From Corallococcus sp. CA053C (lineage in GTDB: Bacteria; Myxococcota; Myxococcia; Myxococcales; Myxococcaceae), in assembly GCF_003611675.1 (NCBI RefSeq), contig NZ_RAWA01000027.1, positions 1 to 48,262 of the forward strand: 48,262 bases of DNA, in the 5' to 3' direction. Made by a program: the position numbers and the translations under genes. Positions 32,638 through 41,435 of this stretch are shown here, piece after piece; positions within the stretch are counted from its first letter, which is position 1, and each line of letters starts with the position of its first letter. The notes below the pieces were generated by a model that saw only the letters and a list, made by a program, of their open reading frames with translations, had not been told where the DNA came from and ran no database searches.

Positions 32638-34380
32638 ATGGCCCTTCTGCTGGAGTCCCCCAACCTTGTCGCCCTGCTGCGAGATCGCCGGGCACTGACG
32701 CCGGACCACCCCCTCTTCACCTTCCTGGTGGATGGGGAGGAGGCAGGCAGCTACACCAGCGCCGACCTGGACACGCAGTGTCGCCGGGTGGGCGCCGCCC
32801 TGCGGCCGACGCACCCTCGAGGGGGCCGGGCGCTGCTGCTGTTCCCGCCCGGGCTGGACTTCCTGGCGGGCTTCCTGGGCGCCATGTACGGCGGCCTGGT
32901 GGCGGTGCCGACGTACCCGCCCAACCCCATGCGCCTGCAGCAGACGCTGCCGCGCTTCCGGGCCATCGTCCAGGACGCGAGCCCCAGCGTCATCCTCACC
33001 ACCAGCTTCCTGCGGGAGATGATGGAGTCCATCATCGACCAGGAGGCGCCGGAGCTGCGGCGCATCCCGTGGGTGTGCATCGACGCGCTGCCGGAGGGGA
33101 GCGAGGACGGGTGGACGGATCCGAAGATCGATCCGTCGGAGACGGCGTTCATCCAGTACACGTCGGGCTCCACGGGCATCCCCAAGGGCGTGGTCATCAC
33201 GCACCGCAACGTCATCGCGAACGGGCGGCTGGAGGTGGTGGCCTTCACGCCCTTCAGCGGCCGGCCGGTGAACGTCAGCTGGCTGCCGATGTTCCACGAC
33301 ATGGGCCTGATGTTCGCGCTGCACAGCATGGTGGTGGACGCGCACTTCGTCTTCATGTCCCCGCTGGACTTCCTGCAGCGGCCCATGCGCTGGCTCCAGG
33401 CGCTGACGAAGTACCGGGCGGAGATGACGGTGGCGCCCAACTTCGCCTTCGAGCTGTGCCTGCGCCGCGTGGATGAGAAGAAGCGCGCGGAGCTGGACCT
33501 GTCGAACCTGCGGATGCTGCTCAACGGCGCGGAGCCCATCCGTCCCCACACGCTGGATCGCTTCAACGCCTTCTTCGCGCCCGTGGGCCTGCGGCCCACC
33601 GCCTTCCTCACCTGCTACGGGCTGGCGGAGACGACCCTGATGGTGAGCACGCAGCTGCGCAACACGCCCTTCCATGAGGTCAGCGTGGACGCGGAGTCCA
33701 TGCGCTTGCGCAAGCTGGTGGAGGTCCCCGTCGGGACGCCCCAGGCGCAGCGCGTGGTGGGCTACGGGCGCTCGTGGGTGGACCGGCTGCTCATCGTGGA
33801 TCCGGAGACGCGGGAGCCTCTGCCGCCCCGGGCCGTGGGTGAGCTCTGGGTCCAGGGCGCGCAGGTGGCGAACGGCTACTGGCAGCGCCCCGAGGAGACG
33901 CAGGCGGCCTTCGGCGCGCGGCTCGCCAACGGTGAGGGGCCCTTCCTGCGCACCGGCGACATGGGGTGCCTGGATGGCGAACAGCTGTACCTGCTGGGAC
34001 GCCTGAAGGAGCTCATCATCATCCGCGGGCGCAACCTCTACCCCACGGACCTGGAGCAGGTGGTGGAAGCCGCGCACCCGCTGGTGCGTCGGGGCTGCTG
34101 CGCCGCGTTCGCCATGGAGGAGAACGGCGAGGAGCGGCTGGGCATCGCGTTCGAGCTGGAGCGCACCCAGGCGGAGGAGCTGCCGCCGGAGGCCCTGCGT
34201 CAGCAGCTCGCGGGGCTGGTGGACACCGTGCGCCAGGCGCTCGCCGAGCACTTCGACGTGCAGGCCCACACCGTGGCCGTGCTGCCCACGGGCGGCATGC
34301 CCAAGACGTCCAGCGGCAAGCTGCGGCGGCGCGCCTGCAACGAAGGGCTGCGCGACGGCACCCTGCCCGTCCTGGGCTGA
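32638..34380 (+). CDS. fatty acyl-AMP ligase (FAAL-type)
   Basis: A 580-residue adenylate-forming enzyme of the FAAL type, which makes acyl-AMP and passes the acyl chain to an acyl carrier protein rather than CoA. Motifs: YTSGSTGIPKG (174-184), VSWLPMFHDMGL (a FAAL-typical block), YGLAETTL, RTGDMG, GRLKELIIIRGRNLYPTDLE and PKTSSGKLRR (Lys561, the C-terminal catalytic Lys). The start is ATG 32638. It converges with the biosynthetic operon: its stop is 44 bases from the stop of the DUF1302-like gene. A natural acceptor would be the ACP fused to the oxoamine synthase at 41432-43483 (inference). Confidence 0.9.
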   Translation: MALLLESPNLVALLRDRRALTPDHPLFTFLVDGEEAGSYTSADLDTQCRRVGAALRPTHPRGGRALLLFPPGLDFLAGFLGAMYGGLVAVPTYPPNPMRLQQTLPRFRAIVQDASPSVILTTSFLREMMESIIDQEAPELRRIPWVCIDALPEGSEDGWTDPKIDPSETAFIQYTSGSTGIPKGVVITHRNVIANGRLEVVAFTPFSGRPVNVSWLPMFHDMGLMFALHSMVVDAHFVFMSPLDFLQRPMRWLQALTKYRAEMTVAPNFAFELCLRRVDEKKRAELDLSNLRMLLNGAEPIRPHTLDRFNAFFAPVGLRPTAFLTCYGLAETTLMVSTQLRNTPFHEVSVDAESMRLRKLVEVPVGTPQAQRVVGYGRSWVDRLLIVDPETREPLPPRAVGELWVQGAQVANGYWQRPEETQAAFGARLANGEGPFLRTGDMGCLDGEQLYLLGRLKELIIIRGRNLYPTDLEQVVEAAHPLVRRGCCAAFAMEENGEERLGIAFELERTQAEELPPEALRQQLAGLVDTVRQALAEHFDVQAHTVAVLPTGGMPKTSSGKLRRRACNEGLRDGTLPVLG

Positions 34381-34390
34381 GCGGCCCTCA

Positions 34391-34419
34391 CGCCGGGCGC
34401 GGAGGACAGGCGCCCGGCG
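34391..34419. terminator. hairpin between the FAAL gene and the biosynthetic operon
   Basis: A perfect 10-base stem CGCCGGGCGC (34391-34400) / GCGCCCGGCG (34410-34419) with a 9-base loop lies between two convergent stops. No U-tract; a bidirectional terminator is plausible. Confidence 0.55.
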
Positions 34420-34424
34420 GTGGC

Positions 34425-36416
34425 CTAGAAGGACGCTTCGAGCAGGCCTTCGACGCGGGAGTTGTCGCGGTAGCTTCCGAAGAAGCTGCCGCGGTCGCCC
34501 CGGAGGATGGCGCCGCCCACGCGGGCGCGCAGCACGTCCGAGAAGGTGAACTCCACCTCCGGCAGCACCAGCACGTCATACCGGTTGAGCGCGGTGGCGG
34601 CCGTCAGCATCGCGGTCCACCGCCTTCCTGCCTGCCACTCCACCCGGCCCCACAGCGCGCGCTCCAACGGGTAGCGCAGGCGGCGCACGAAGTCGTCGCG
34701 CAGCGGCGCGCCCACGCCTCGCGTCTGCGCGAACTCCAGGAAGAAGCGCAGCTGGTGGTCGCCCAAGAACTCGGGCGTCTGGTAGTCGCCGCCCAGCACG
34801 TAGGACAGGAAGCGATCCTCCGGTTCCTCCGGGCGGGTGCGCAGCGTGTGGATGAGGGCGGCCTCGGCCGCGACGCGCAGGCCTCCGAAGGTCCGCTCCA
34901 CGTCCAGCGTGGTGACGCGCTGACGGCGGTACGACAGCGTCAGCGTGACGTCCGCGGACGTGGGCGGATCCGCGACCTGCACGGAGCTGGTCAGCGTGGG
35001 CAGGTGGTCGATGAGGTACGCCTGGCCCAGCGACACGTCCGTGCCCGCGACCGAGAAGGCCAGCCGCCCGGCGAGCTGCGCGTTCTTCGGGGTGGGAGAA
35101 CCCATGGACTCGTTGCGCACCTGGAAGCGCAGCGGGATGGGCGACGGCTCGCCTCCCACGGAGCCCACCACCCACGGTGAGCTGCTCTGGAGCGTGCCGT
35201 CCTCCGCCACGCCGGTGAAGGCCGGCAGCAGGTGCGCCTCCGGCACGGGCAGGTAGTAGACCTCCGCGAGGAACGACTCCAGCACCAGCCCCGCGCGCGC
35301 CATCCAGGCCCCGCGCTTCTCCGTGCGCAGCACGTCGCGGTAGTCCACCGGGTTGAGCACGTCCGTAGGGTTCGTCAGCGTCGCGGAGCCCCACGTCACC
35401 AACTGGCGGCCCGCGGTCAAACGCAGGTGGTCGCTCTTGAGGGTGACGTAGAGCTCGTCCACGTCGAAGCGGTCGCGGCTGCTGTCCGCGAAGTCGCGGC
35501 GCGCCACCAGCGTGCCCGCCGCATGGCCCGCGCCGAACGTCACTTCGCTCTTGAGCGACAGGTCCACGCTCTGCCGCCCCACCGTCTTGCCCTCCGCGGG
35601 CGACACCGGGACGAAGAAGCTCTGCACGCGCAGCTTGCCGCTCAGCCCCAGCCCCTTCACCCCCAGCGTCTCGGTGGGGGCGGAGGTCGGCGTGGGCGTC
35701 GAGGTGTCTTCCGTCACCGGCGTGAAGCCCGACACCTCACCCCAGGCCGGATCCTCGGCCAGCGCGGCCGACTCCTGCGCCGGAGGCGTCTCGGAGGACG
35801 GGGCGGGCTCCTCGGCCGAGGCCACGGTCTCCCCCGAGGACGGCGTCGCGGTATCGGGCCGCGCGGGGTCGACGGCGGCCTCCACCGTGGGTTTCTGCTC
35901 GGGAGCCGGGGCCGGATCCGACGGCGGTGGCGCCGCGCTCGTCACGGTCGGCGCGGACACGGCGGGCGGTGCGATGAAGACGAGCGACTGGACGGCCCGC
36001 CCCTTGAGCCGGACCGTGAGGCCCCGCTTCGCGTACTCCAGGCCGCCCCGGGCGCGCACCCAGCAGGGCGCGGACTCCGATGGCGTGGCGCAGGCGTGCC
36101 CGTACTCGCGCTCCAGCCGCTCCTGCGTCCAGCCCACGGGCTGCACCTGGATGCGCCGCACCTGCTGCGCCTCCAGGGTGATCTCCAACGTGCGCGCACC
36201 TTCCGGGGCACGCTTGCCCACGAAGCGCTGCACCTCGCCGTGGCGGGTCTTCCACCGCGACGACGGGGGCCCCAGCTTCGCGCGCAGCGCTTCCGCGTCC
36301 AGGCCGGGCGTCACCTCCGCCCAGCCCGCCGCGAGCGCGGTCGGCGTCCACAGGCCGAGGAGCAGCGCTCCCACGGCCCCCCATGCGCCCGCGAGCAGGC
36401 CGCGTCCCAAGCTCAC
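34425..36416 (-). CDS. outer-membrane barrel, DUF1302-like
   Basis: A 663-residue outer-membrane protein. The signal peptide (1-30, ...PTALAA) is followed by a soluble domain of about 130 residues with a Cys pair (GHACATP, APCWVR), an Ala/Pro/Glu-rich linker (about 170-255), and a C-terminal barrel ending in the classic Phe (GLLEASF). The barrel includes WGSATLTNPTDVLNPVDY, the diagnostic block of DUF1302 proteins that are encoded with RND/MMPL transporters and LolA-like carriers. The start is GTG 36416, overlapping the upstream stop by four bases (GTGA), so translation is coupled. Last gene of the nine-gene operon; likely the outer-membrane exit or entry port for its lipid product (inference). 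Confidence 0.8.
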   Translation of the reverse strand: MSLGRGLLAGAWGAVGALLLGLWTPTALAAGWAEVTPGLDAEALRAKLGPPSSRWKTRHGEVQRFVGKRAPEGARTLEITLEAQQVRRIQVQPVGWTQERLEREYGHACATPSESAPCWVRARGGLEYAKRGLTVRLKGRAVQSLVFIAPPAVSAPTVTSAAPPPSDPAPAPEQKPTVEAAVDPARPDTATPSSGETVASAEEPAPSSETPPAQESAALAEDPAWGEVSGFTPVTEDTSTPTPTSAPTETLGVKGLGLSGKLRVQSFFVPVSPAEGKTVGRQSVDLSLKSEVTFGAGHAAGTLVARRDFADSSRDRFDVDELYVTLKSDHLRLTAGRQLVTWGSATLTNPTDVLNPVDYRDVLRTEKRGAWMARAGLVLESFLAEVYYLPVPEAHLLPAFTGVAEDGTLQSSSPWVVGSVGGEPSPIPLRFQVRNESMGSPTPKNAQLAGRLAFSVAGTDVSLGQAYLIDHLPTLTSSVQVADPPTSADVTLTLSYRRQRVTTLDVERTFGGLRVAAEAALIHTLRTRPEEPEDRFLSYVLGGDYQTPEFLGDHQLRFFLEFAQTRGVGAPLRDDFVRRLRYPLERALWGRVEWQAGRRWTAMLTAATALNRYDVLVLPEVEFTFSDVLRARVGGAILRGDRGSFFGSYRDNSRVEGLLEASF

Positions 36417-37231
36417 GGCCCCGCGAGCGCGTGACGGCTGAAGGTGTCCGCGGGCAGCGTGGGGTTCACCTGCCGCGAGTCCACCGTGACGACCGTGCGG
36501 TGCTTGCGCTTCAAGTCCACGATGGTCATCACGTCCGTGCGCCACGCCGTGTCGCTGACCTTCGTGAGCTTCGAGCCCTCCAGCGACTTCACCGGCTGCA
36601 GCTGCTTGTCGAAGTAGCGCATGCGGACCTGCATCAGGTTGTCCTTGCGCAGCCACACCTGCACCTTGCCGTAGGGGGAGTCCTTGGCCACCGACTCGCG
36701 CGCGGGCTTGCCCTCCACCACGTGGCAGTCCACGCCGCCCAGCTTCTCCGAGCCGGTGAGCGTGTACGCGAAGTCATCCACGTCGCGCTGCTTCAGGTCC
36801 TCGTACCAGAGGTCGGAGTTGACGAAGCGGTCCTTGAGGTCCGACGCACCCAGCTGGCGCGTCTTGCGGAACGCGGGCAGGTACAGCCACTGCTCGGCCT
36901 CCGGCTCGCCCACGGGGTCCACCGACAGCAGCGTGGTGCCCTTCACGTCCGCGGGCGAGTCGAAGCGCATCCGCAGCTTCTCCGCCCCGTCCGCGTCCGT
37001 CTCGTAGAGCGACTCCAGCGACAGCTTGCGCGGCGTGCCGCCCTGCTCTTCCAGCGACAGCGTGATGTGCAGCTGTTCGGACTTGAGCCGGTGCAGCTTG
37101 TCGCTCTTGCGCATCAGGTCCTGGGCGTTGTCCGCCGCGGCCCCGATACCCGGGGTCCCCAGCACGAGCGCCAGCGCGCTTCCAAGGAGCAGGCGGCGCG
37201 TGGCCGTGCCCCGGTGTTGCGACCGTTCCAT
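36413..37231 (-). CDS. LolA-like outer-membrane lipoprotein-sorting family protein
   Basis: A 272-residue periplasmic protein with a signal peptide cut near residue 33 (...GIGAAA). The mature part is the incomplete-barrel fold used by LolA, DUF1329 and related carriers, shown by the repeating amphipathic strands (EKLRMRFDSPADVKGTTLL, EQWLYLPAFRKTRQL, DCHVVEGKPA, VQVWLRKDNLMQVRMRYFD). LYLPAFRKTRQL is typical of MMPL-associated members. Such proteins shuttle hydrophobic ligands across the periplasm. The start is ATG 37231 with GGAGGA 5 bases upstream. It lies between the RND transporter (91 bases) and the outer-membrane barrel (4-base overlap), completing an inner membrane-periplasm-outer membrane path. 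Confidence 0.85.
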   Translation of the reverse strand: MERSQHRGTATRRLLLGSALALVLGTPGIGAAADNAQDLMRKSDKLHRLKSEQLHITLSLEEQGGTPRKLSLESLYETDADGAEKLRMRFDSPADVKGTTLLSVDPVGEPEAEQWLYLPAFRKTRQLGASDLKDRFVNSDLWYEDLKQRDVDDFAYTLTGSEKLGGVDCHVVEGKPARESVAKDSPYGKVQVWLRKDNLMQVRMRYFDKQLQPVKSLEGSKLTKVSDTAWRTDVMTIVDLKRKHRTVVTVDSRQVNPTLPADTFSRHALAGP

Positions 37232-37322
37232 GATGAGTCCTCCGGATTGCGGAATGGGACCGCGGGTTGCTTTCGTCAGACGCGAGGGAAGGCCGCGAAT
37301 TCCAAGGTCCGCGGCCAATCGC

Positions 37323-39722
37323 TCAGGCCCCGGAGCCGGGCAGCGACGGCACCGTGTCACCGGCCGGGTGGCTCTCCGGCGTGCGGACCGGGACGCCCAG
37401 GCGCGTGCGGGTGAAGGCCAGCAGCGGCGGCAGCACCAGCATCTCCGACACCATGCCCAGCAGGATGGCCAGCGCCGTGAGCAGGCCGAACCAGGACACC
37501 AGCGGGAACTGAGAGAGCATCAGCACGCCGAAGCCCATGGTGAAGACGAGCGTGGAGATGGACACGCCCGCGCCCTTCACGAGCATCGTCTCGCGCAGCG
37601 CGCGCTCCCGGTCGTCGTGCTCCGACAGCCGCGAGCGGAAGTACTCCAGGAAGTGGATGGTGTCGTCCACCACGATGCCCAGCGCGATGGAGGCGATCAT
37701 CGACGTGGCCTCGTTGAGCGGCACGCCGATCCACCCCATCACGCCCAGGATGACGATGACGGGCCAGATGTTGGACGGGATGCTGAAGAGGCCCGCGCGC
37801 ACCGAGCGCAGCACGATGAAGATGGGCCCGAAGATGAGGATGAACGCCAGCCCCAGGCTGCCCATCTGGCTCTGCACCAGCCGGTCGATGGTGTTCACGA
37901 GCATCCGGTTGTCGCCCGTGGCCACCGCCGCGTAGCCGTCCGACGCCGGGAAGTGCTTCACGAGGTACGCGTCCACCTGGTCGAAGATGACGTTCTGCTT
38001 CGCCACGCTGTGCTCGTTGTAGCGCACCACCACGCGCGCCCAGCCGCGCGACGGGTCCAGGTACTCCGCGAAGCTGTCGTCGCCGTTGAGCAGCAGCAGC
38101 TGCGCGGTCTGCTCGCGCGTCTCCGGCAGCCGGTACTCCTTCGGATCATCCCCGAAGAAGCCACGGTGCATCAGCTTGACGTAGTCCGCGGGCGACGTGA
38201 CGACCTTCGCGTTGAGGTCCTTGCGCAGGAACTCCTCCAGCGCCTCCACGCGCTGGAGCGCCTCCGGCTCCAGGAAGTGCCCCTCCTTCTCGTGCTTGAG
38301 GGAGATGACCAGCGCGCTGGCGCCGCCCAGGCGGTTGTCCACCAGCTCCGTGGCCGCGCGCACCGGCGTCGCGTGCCCCAGGTTCTCCTGGAGGTTGGAG
38401 TCCGTGTAGATGCGCGGGATGCCCGCCGCGCCCAGCACCAGCAGGACGATGCTCAGCAGGAGGATGGGCAGCGGACGGCGCTGCACCGCGGCCGTGTAGC
38501 GGCCCACCCACTTCGTGAAGAAGGGCGACACGCCCAGGCTGCCGGGCGCCACCCAGAAGGACGGCGGCTTCCACAGCGCCGCCAGCGTCACCGTGGTCAT
38601 CGTGGTCAGGAAGACGGCCACGATGGCGAGCGCGGACGTGATGCCGAAGTCGCGCAGCGCCGGCATGTTGCTCACCGCGATGGAGCCGAAGCCGATGATG
38701 GTGGTGAACTCACACATCGTCGCGGGGATGAGCAGCTCCGCCAGCGTCGCTTCCACGACCTCCCGGCCGCCGTGCTCCTTCGCGTGGTGCGCCAATTCCG
38801 ACAAGAAGTGGATGAGCAGCGCCGTGGACAGCACCAGCACCACCGGCGCGACGATGACGGACCAGTTCGTCATCGAGCGGCCCAGGAGCGGGAACATGGC
38901 CAGGCCCGCCACCAGCGCCACCATCATGTTGACGAACGCCAGCACCGCGCCCGCGAGCCTGCGGAGGCACACGAGCAGCAGCACGAACATGGAGATCATC
39001 AGCGCCGGGATGAAGACGTTCAGGTCGCGCTGCATGAACGCGCCCAGCTCCGCGAGGATGGTGGGCGTCCCCGTGACGTAGAAGGCCTTCACGCCGCCGG
39101 TCGCCTTCGCCTTCTCCACCAGCGCCTGCACCTTCGCCACGGTGGCGGTGTTGTCGTCGTCGGACAGGTCCGGAATCAGCCGCACCACGACCATGGCCAG
39201 CTTGGGGTCCTGCGGGGACAGCAGCCCTTCGGAGATGAGCGGGTTGAAGAGGGCCCGCTCACGGATGTGCGCGAGCGCCGCCGCGTCCTGCGGCACCGGC
39301 TGCGGCACGAGCGGCTCCGCGCGGAAGCTCAGGTCCGCGCCCACCACGTCCTTCACGTGCGTGAGGCTGTCCACGCGCGCGACGGGGCGAACCTCCGCGC
39401 CGTCCGGGTGCTTGATGGTGAGCCCCTGCAAGTCCTCCGACAGCCCGTACACCGTCTCCAGCGCGGGCCGCGAGAAGATGTCGTCCGCCTCGTAGGCGAG
39501 CACGATGAGGTTGTCGCCGACGAAGCGCTCGACGACTGTGTCCAGCACCCGCTGCTCCGGCAGCGTGCGGTCCGTCAACGCCTCGAAGCCGGCCTGCATC
39601 TTCAGGCGCGGCAGGGCGCTGGCGCTCACCGCGATGATGGCCAACAAGACGAAGAGCAGCGTCTTGGGGTGTGTCACCATCCACGCGGCGACGCGTTCGA
39701 CTCGACTGCGGGGGGTCATCAT
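37323..39722 (-). CDS. RND/MMPL family lipid transporter
   Basis: A 799-residue inner-membrane transporter with 12 predicted helices in the RND pattern: one helix, a large periplasmic loop, six helices, a second loop, five helices. The N-terminal loop begins after IIAVSASALPRL; the first membrane half includes TNWSVIVAPVVLVLSTALLI, and the second IASIALGIVVDDTIHF, which carries the acidic proton-relay pair typical of MMPL proteins (VDDTIHFLEYF). MMPL proteins export lipids such as mycolates, hopanoids and aryl polyenes. The double ATG at 39722 is the start; the ribosome site is weak. The cytochrome c gene precedes it by 48 bases and the LolA-like gene follows. Confidence 0.9.
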   Translation of the reverse strand: MMTPRSRVERVAAWMVTHPKTLLFVLLAIIAVSASALPRLKMQAGFEALTDRTLPEQRVLDTVVERFVGDNLIVLAYEADDIFSRPALETVYGLSEDLQGLTIKHPDGAEVRPVARVDSLTHVKDVVGADLSFRAEPLVPQPVPQDAAALAHIRERALFNPLISEGLLSPQDPKLAMVVVRLIPDLSDDDNTATVAKVQALVEKAKATGGVKAFYVTGTPTILAELGAFMQRDLNVFIPALMISMFVLLLVCLRRLAGAVLAFVNMMVALVAGLAMFPLLGRSMTNWSVIVAPVVLVLSTALLIHFLSELAHHAKEHGGREVVEATLAELLIPATMCEFTTIIGFGSIAVSNMPALRDFGITSALAIVAVFLTTMTTVTLAALWKPPSFWVAPGSLGVSPFFTKWVGRYTAAVQRRPLPILLLSIVLLVLGAAGIPRIYTDSNLQENLGHATPVRAATELVDNRLGGASALVISLKHEKEGHFLEPEALQRVEALEEFLRKDLNAKVVTSPADYVKLMHRGFFGDDPKEYRLPETREQTAQLLLLNGDDSFAEYLDPSRGWARVVVRYNEHSVAKQNVIFDQVDAYLVKHFPASDGYAAVATGDNRMLVNTIDRLVQSQMGSLGLAFILIFGPIFIVLRSVRAGLFSIPSNIWPVIVILGVMGWIGVPLNEATSMIASIALGIVVDDTIHFLEYFRSRLSEHDDRERALRETMLVKGAGVSISTLVFTMGFGVLMLSQFPLVSWFGLLTALAILLGMVSEMLVLPPLLAFTRTRLGVPVRTPESHPAGDTVPSLPGSGA

Positions 39723-39770
39723 GGGGGAGTCCAGAGCAGGGGTGCCGCGTTATACCAGAACGTCCTGGAT

Positions 39771-40979
39771 CTAGGGGATCAGGGCAGCCTGCTCCTGCAC
39801 CCAGCCGGCGAGCGAGAGGGCCTGCGTTTCGTCCAGCAGCTCGCTGTAGGTGGGCATCTGCGTGCCGGGGGCGATGGACTCCGGGTTGCGGATCCACTTC
39901 GCGACTTCCACCGTGGGCTTCGCGCGCGACTGCTTGAGCATCGTGCGGAACTTGGCGCCCTCCTGGTGACACGTCGCGCAGCCCAGGCTGGTGAAGAGCT
40001 GCTCCGGGGTGCCCTGCGCGGCCTTCACACGGGGGACGCTGCCCTGGGGAATCTCATGGTCGATGGGGGTCAGGCTCTCGAAGAAGCGGAAGAGGGCCTC
40101 CGCCTCCACGTCGTCCATGCCGCGGAAGCGGCGCATGGGCGGGCGCATCACGTACCCGTTGGGCGTGACACCTTCACGCATGGCGCGGGCGAACTGCGGC
40201 TGCGTCCAGCCCTTGAGCCCGGTGGCGTGGGGGGTGAGGTTGCTGGAGTAGACGACGCTGGTGGAGGTCTCCGCGTACTTGAAGCCGCCGGAGAAGGCCT
40301 TGTCGCCGTCCACCTTCGACGGGTTGAGCCCCGGCGTGTGGCAGCCCGCGCACTCGTAGACGTTGTGCGCCAGGTAGCGGCCGTACTCCACCGTCGCGCC
40401 CTTGGGGGGCGCCTTCATGCCGGACGCGGGCCGCTCGAGCGGCACCTTGCCCAGCATCACCGCCATCACGACCTTGCCCAGCGGGCCCGTCTCCGACTTC
40501 GGCTGCGCCTGCGGATCCGCCGCGAAGAGCGCGTCGTCGGAGCGCATGAAGCCCAACACCGCGGACAGGTCCGCGTCATCCAGGCCGTAGTGTCCCATGA
40601 TGAGGACGCGCCGGCCGTCGCGCTTGATGCCGTAGCGGATGGCGCGCGCCAGCTCCCCGTCGCTCATCGCGCCGATGCCCGCCTCGCGGTGCGAGGTGAT
40701 GTTCGCCGAGTAGAACTTGCCGAGGAACGACGGCACGCCCTTCATGGCGCCGCCCGTCACCCGGCCGCTGCTGTCCTGCCGGTGGCAGTCCTCGCAGACG
40801 GCGCGGAAGATGGCGCGTCCGTGCTCGACCTGGGTCGGGTCGGTGGCTGCGACCAACGGCGGCAGCGGCGCGTCCACGACCTCGGACACCTTCGAACCGC
40901 CCCAGAAGCCCATGCCCAGCACCGCCAGCAACAGCAGCGCCACGAGCGCGCCCAGCGTCTTCAGAATCTTCATCGCCAA
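39771..40979 (-). CDS. membrane-anchored tri-haem cytochrome c
   Basis: A 402-residue exported cytochrome. An N-terminal uncleaved or signal-anchor helix (LGALVALLLLAVLGMGFW) is followed by three c-type haem domains, with motifs CEDCH (62), CAGCH (210) and CATCH (334). The tri-haem order and the ITSHREAGIGAMSDGELARAI context resemble the cytochrome subunits of membrane alcohol/aldehyde dehydrogenases, but no PQQ or flavin dehydrogenase subunit is nearby. The start is TTG 40979: AGGAAGG lies 6 bases upstream of it, whereas the ATG at 40973 would be 12 bases from the site. Seated inside a lipid operon, it may carry electrons away from an oxidative tailoring step (inference). Confidence 0.85.
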   Translation of the reverse strand: MAMKILKTLGALVALLLLAVLGMGFWGGSKVSEVVDAPLPPLVAATDPTQVEHGRAIFRAVCEDCHRQDSSGRVTGGAMKGVPSFLGKFYSANITSHREAGIGAMSDGELARAIRYGIKRDGRRVLIMGHYGLDDADLSAVLGFMRSDDALFAADPQAQPKSETGPLGKVVMAVMLGKVPLERPASGMKAPPKGATVEYGRYLAHNVYECAGCHTPGLNPSKVDGDKAFSGGFKYAETSTSVVYSSNLTPHATGLKGWTQPQFARAMREGVTPNGYVMRPPMRRFRGMDDVEAEALFRFFESLTPIDHEIPQGSVPRVKAAQGTPEQLFTSLGCATCHQEGAKFRTMLKQSRAKPTVEVAKWIRNPESIAPGTQMPTYSELLDETQALSLAGWVQEQAALIP

Positions 40980-41030
40980 GGGAGACCTTCCTCTTTCATC
41001 GGGCCGCGAAGCCCACGCGGGGATGTCGTC

Positions 41031-41435
41031 TTATCCCAGGTCGCGCTGGAACGCGTAGGCGTCATCCAGCAGCAACGAGGACTCCAGGATGTGGCCTTCA
41101 CGGACGCGGGTCATCAGGCAGCCACCCAGCTCCACGGGAGCACGGCCGGGCGACGCAGGGGCCGTCACCCGGAAGCGGGCGTAGACGTGCTCGGGGCCCG
41201 GGACGACGTGGGCCACCTCCAGGCGAGCGCCCCGGGAGGAGAGCAGCGCCGCGAAGTCGCGCACGAACCTCCCCACGTGCTCCGGGCCCTTGTGCTCGCC
41301 TGCCAGGGGCACGTCCCCCCGGAAGCGGAACACGGACGCATCGTCCAGGTAGCCGGAGAGCGTCGCGGCATCCGCGCCCGCCAGCGCCTCCAGGCTGCGG
41401 CGGGCCACCTCCACCTGAGACTGGAGCGCGTTCAT
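41031..41435 (-). CDS. SnoaL-like (NTF2-fold) protein
   Basis: A 134-residue cone-shaped NTF2/SnoaL-type protein. Its core, FRGDVPLAGEHKGPEHVGRFV, closely matches the fused SnoaL domain of the upstream oxoamine synthase (FPGRSPLAGAHKGKDAVLDFF), so the two are paralogous. SnoaL-like proteins act as cyclases, isomerases, hydroxylases or simple ligand-binding proteins; conserved catalytic residues cannot be assigned. The ATG overlaps the end of the synthase gene by four bases (ATGA), so the two should be made in step and may pair as a heterodimer (NTF2 folds usually dimerise; inference). Confidence 0.8.
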   Translation of the reverse strand: MNALQSQVEVARRSLEALAGADAATLSGYLDDASVFRFRGDVPLAGEHKGPEHVGRFVRDFAALLSSRGARLEVAHVVPGPEHVYARFRVTAPASPGRAPVELGGCLMTRVREGHILESSLLLDDAYAFQRDLG

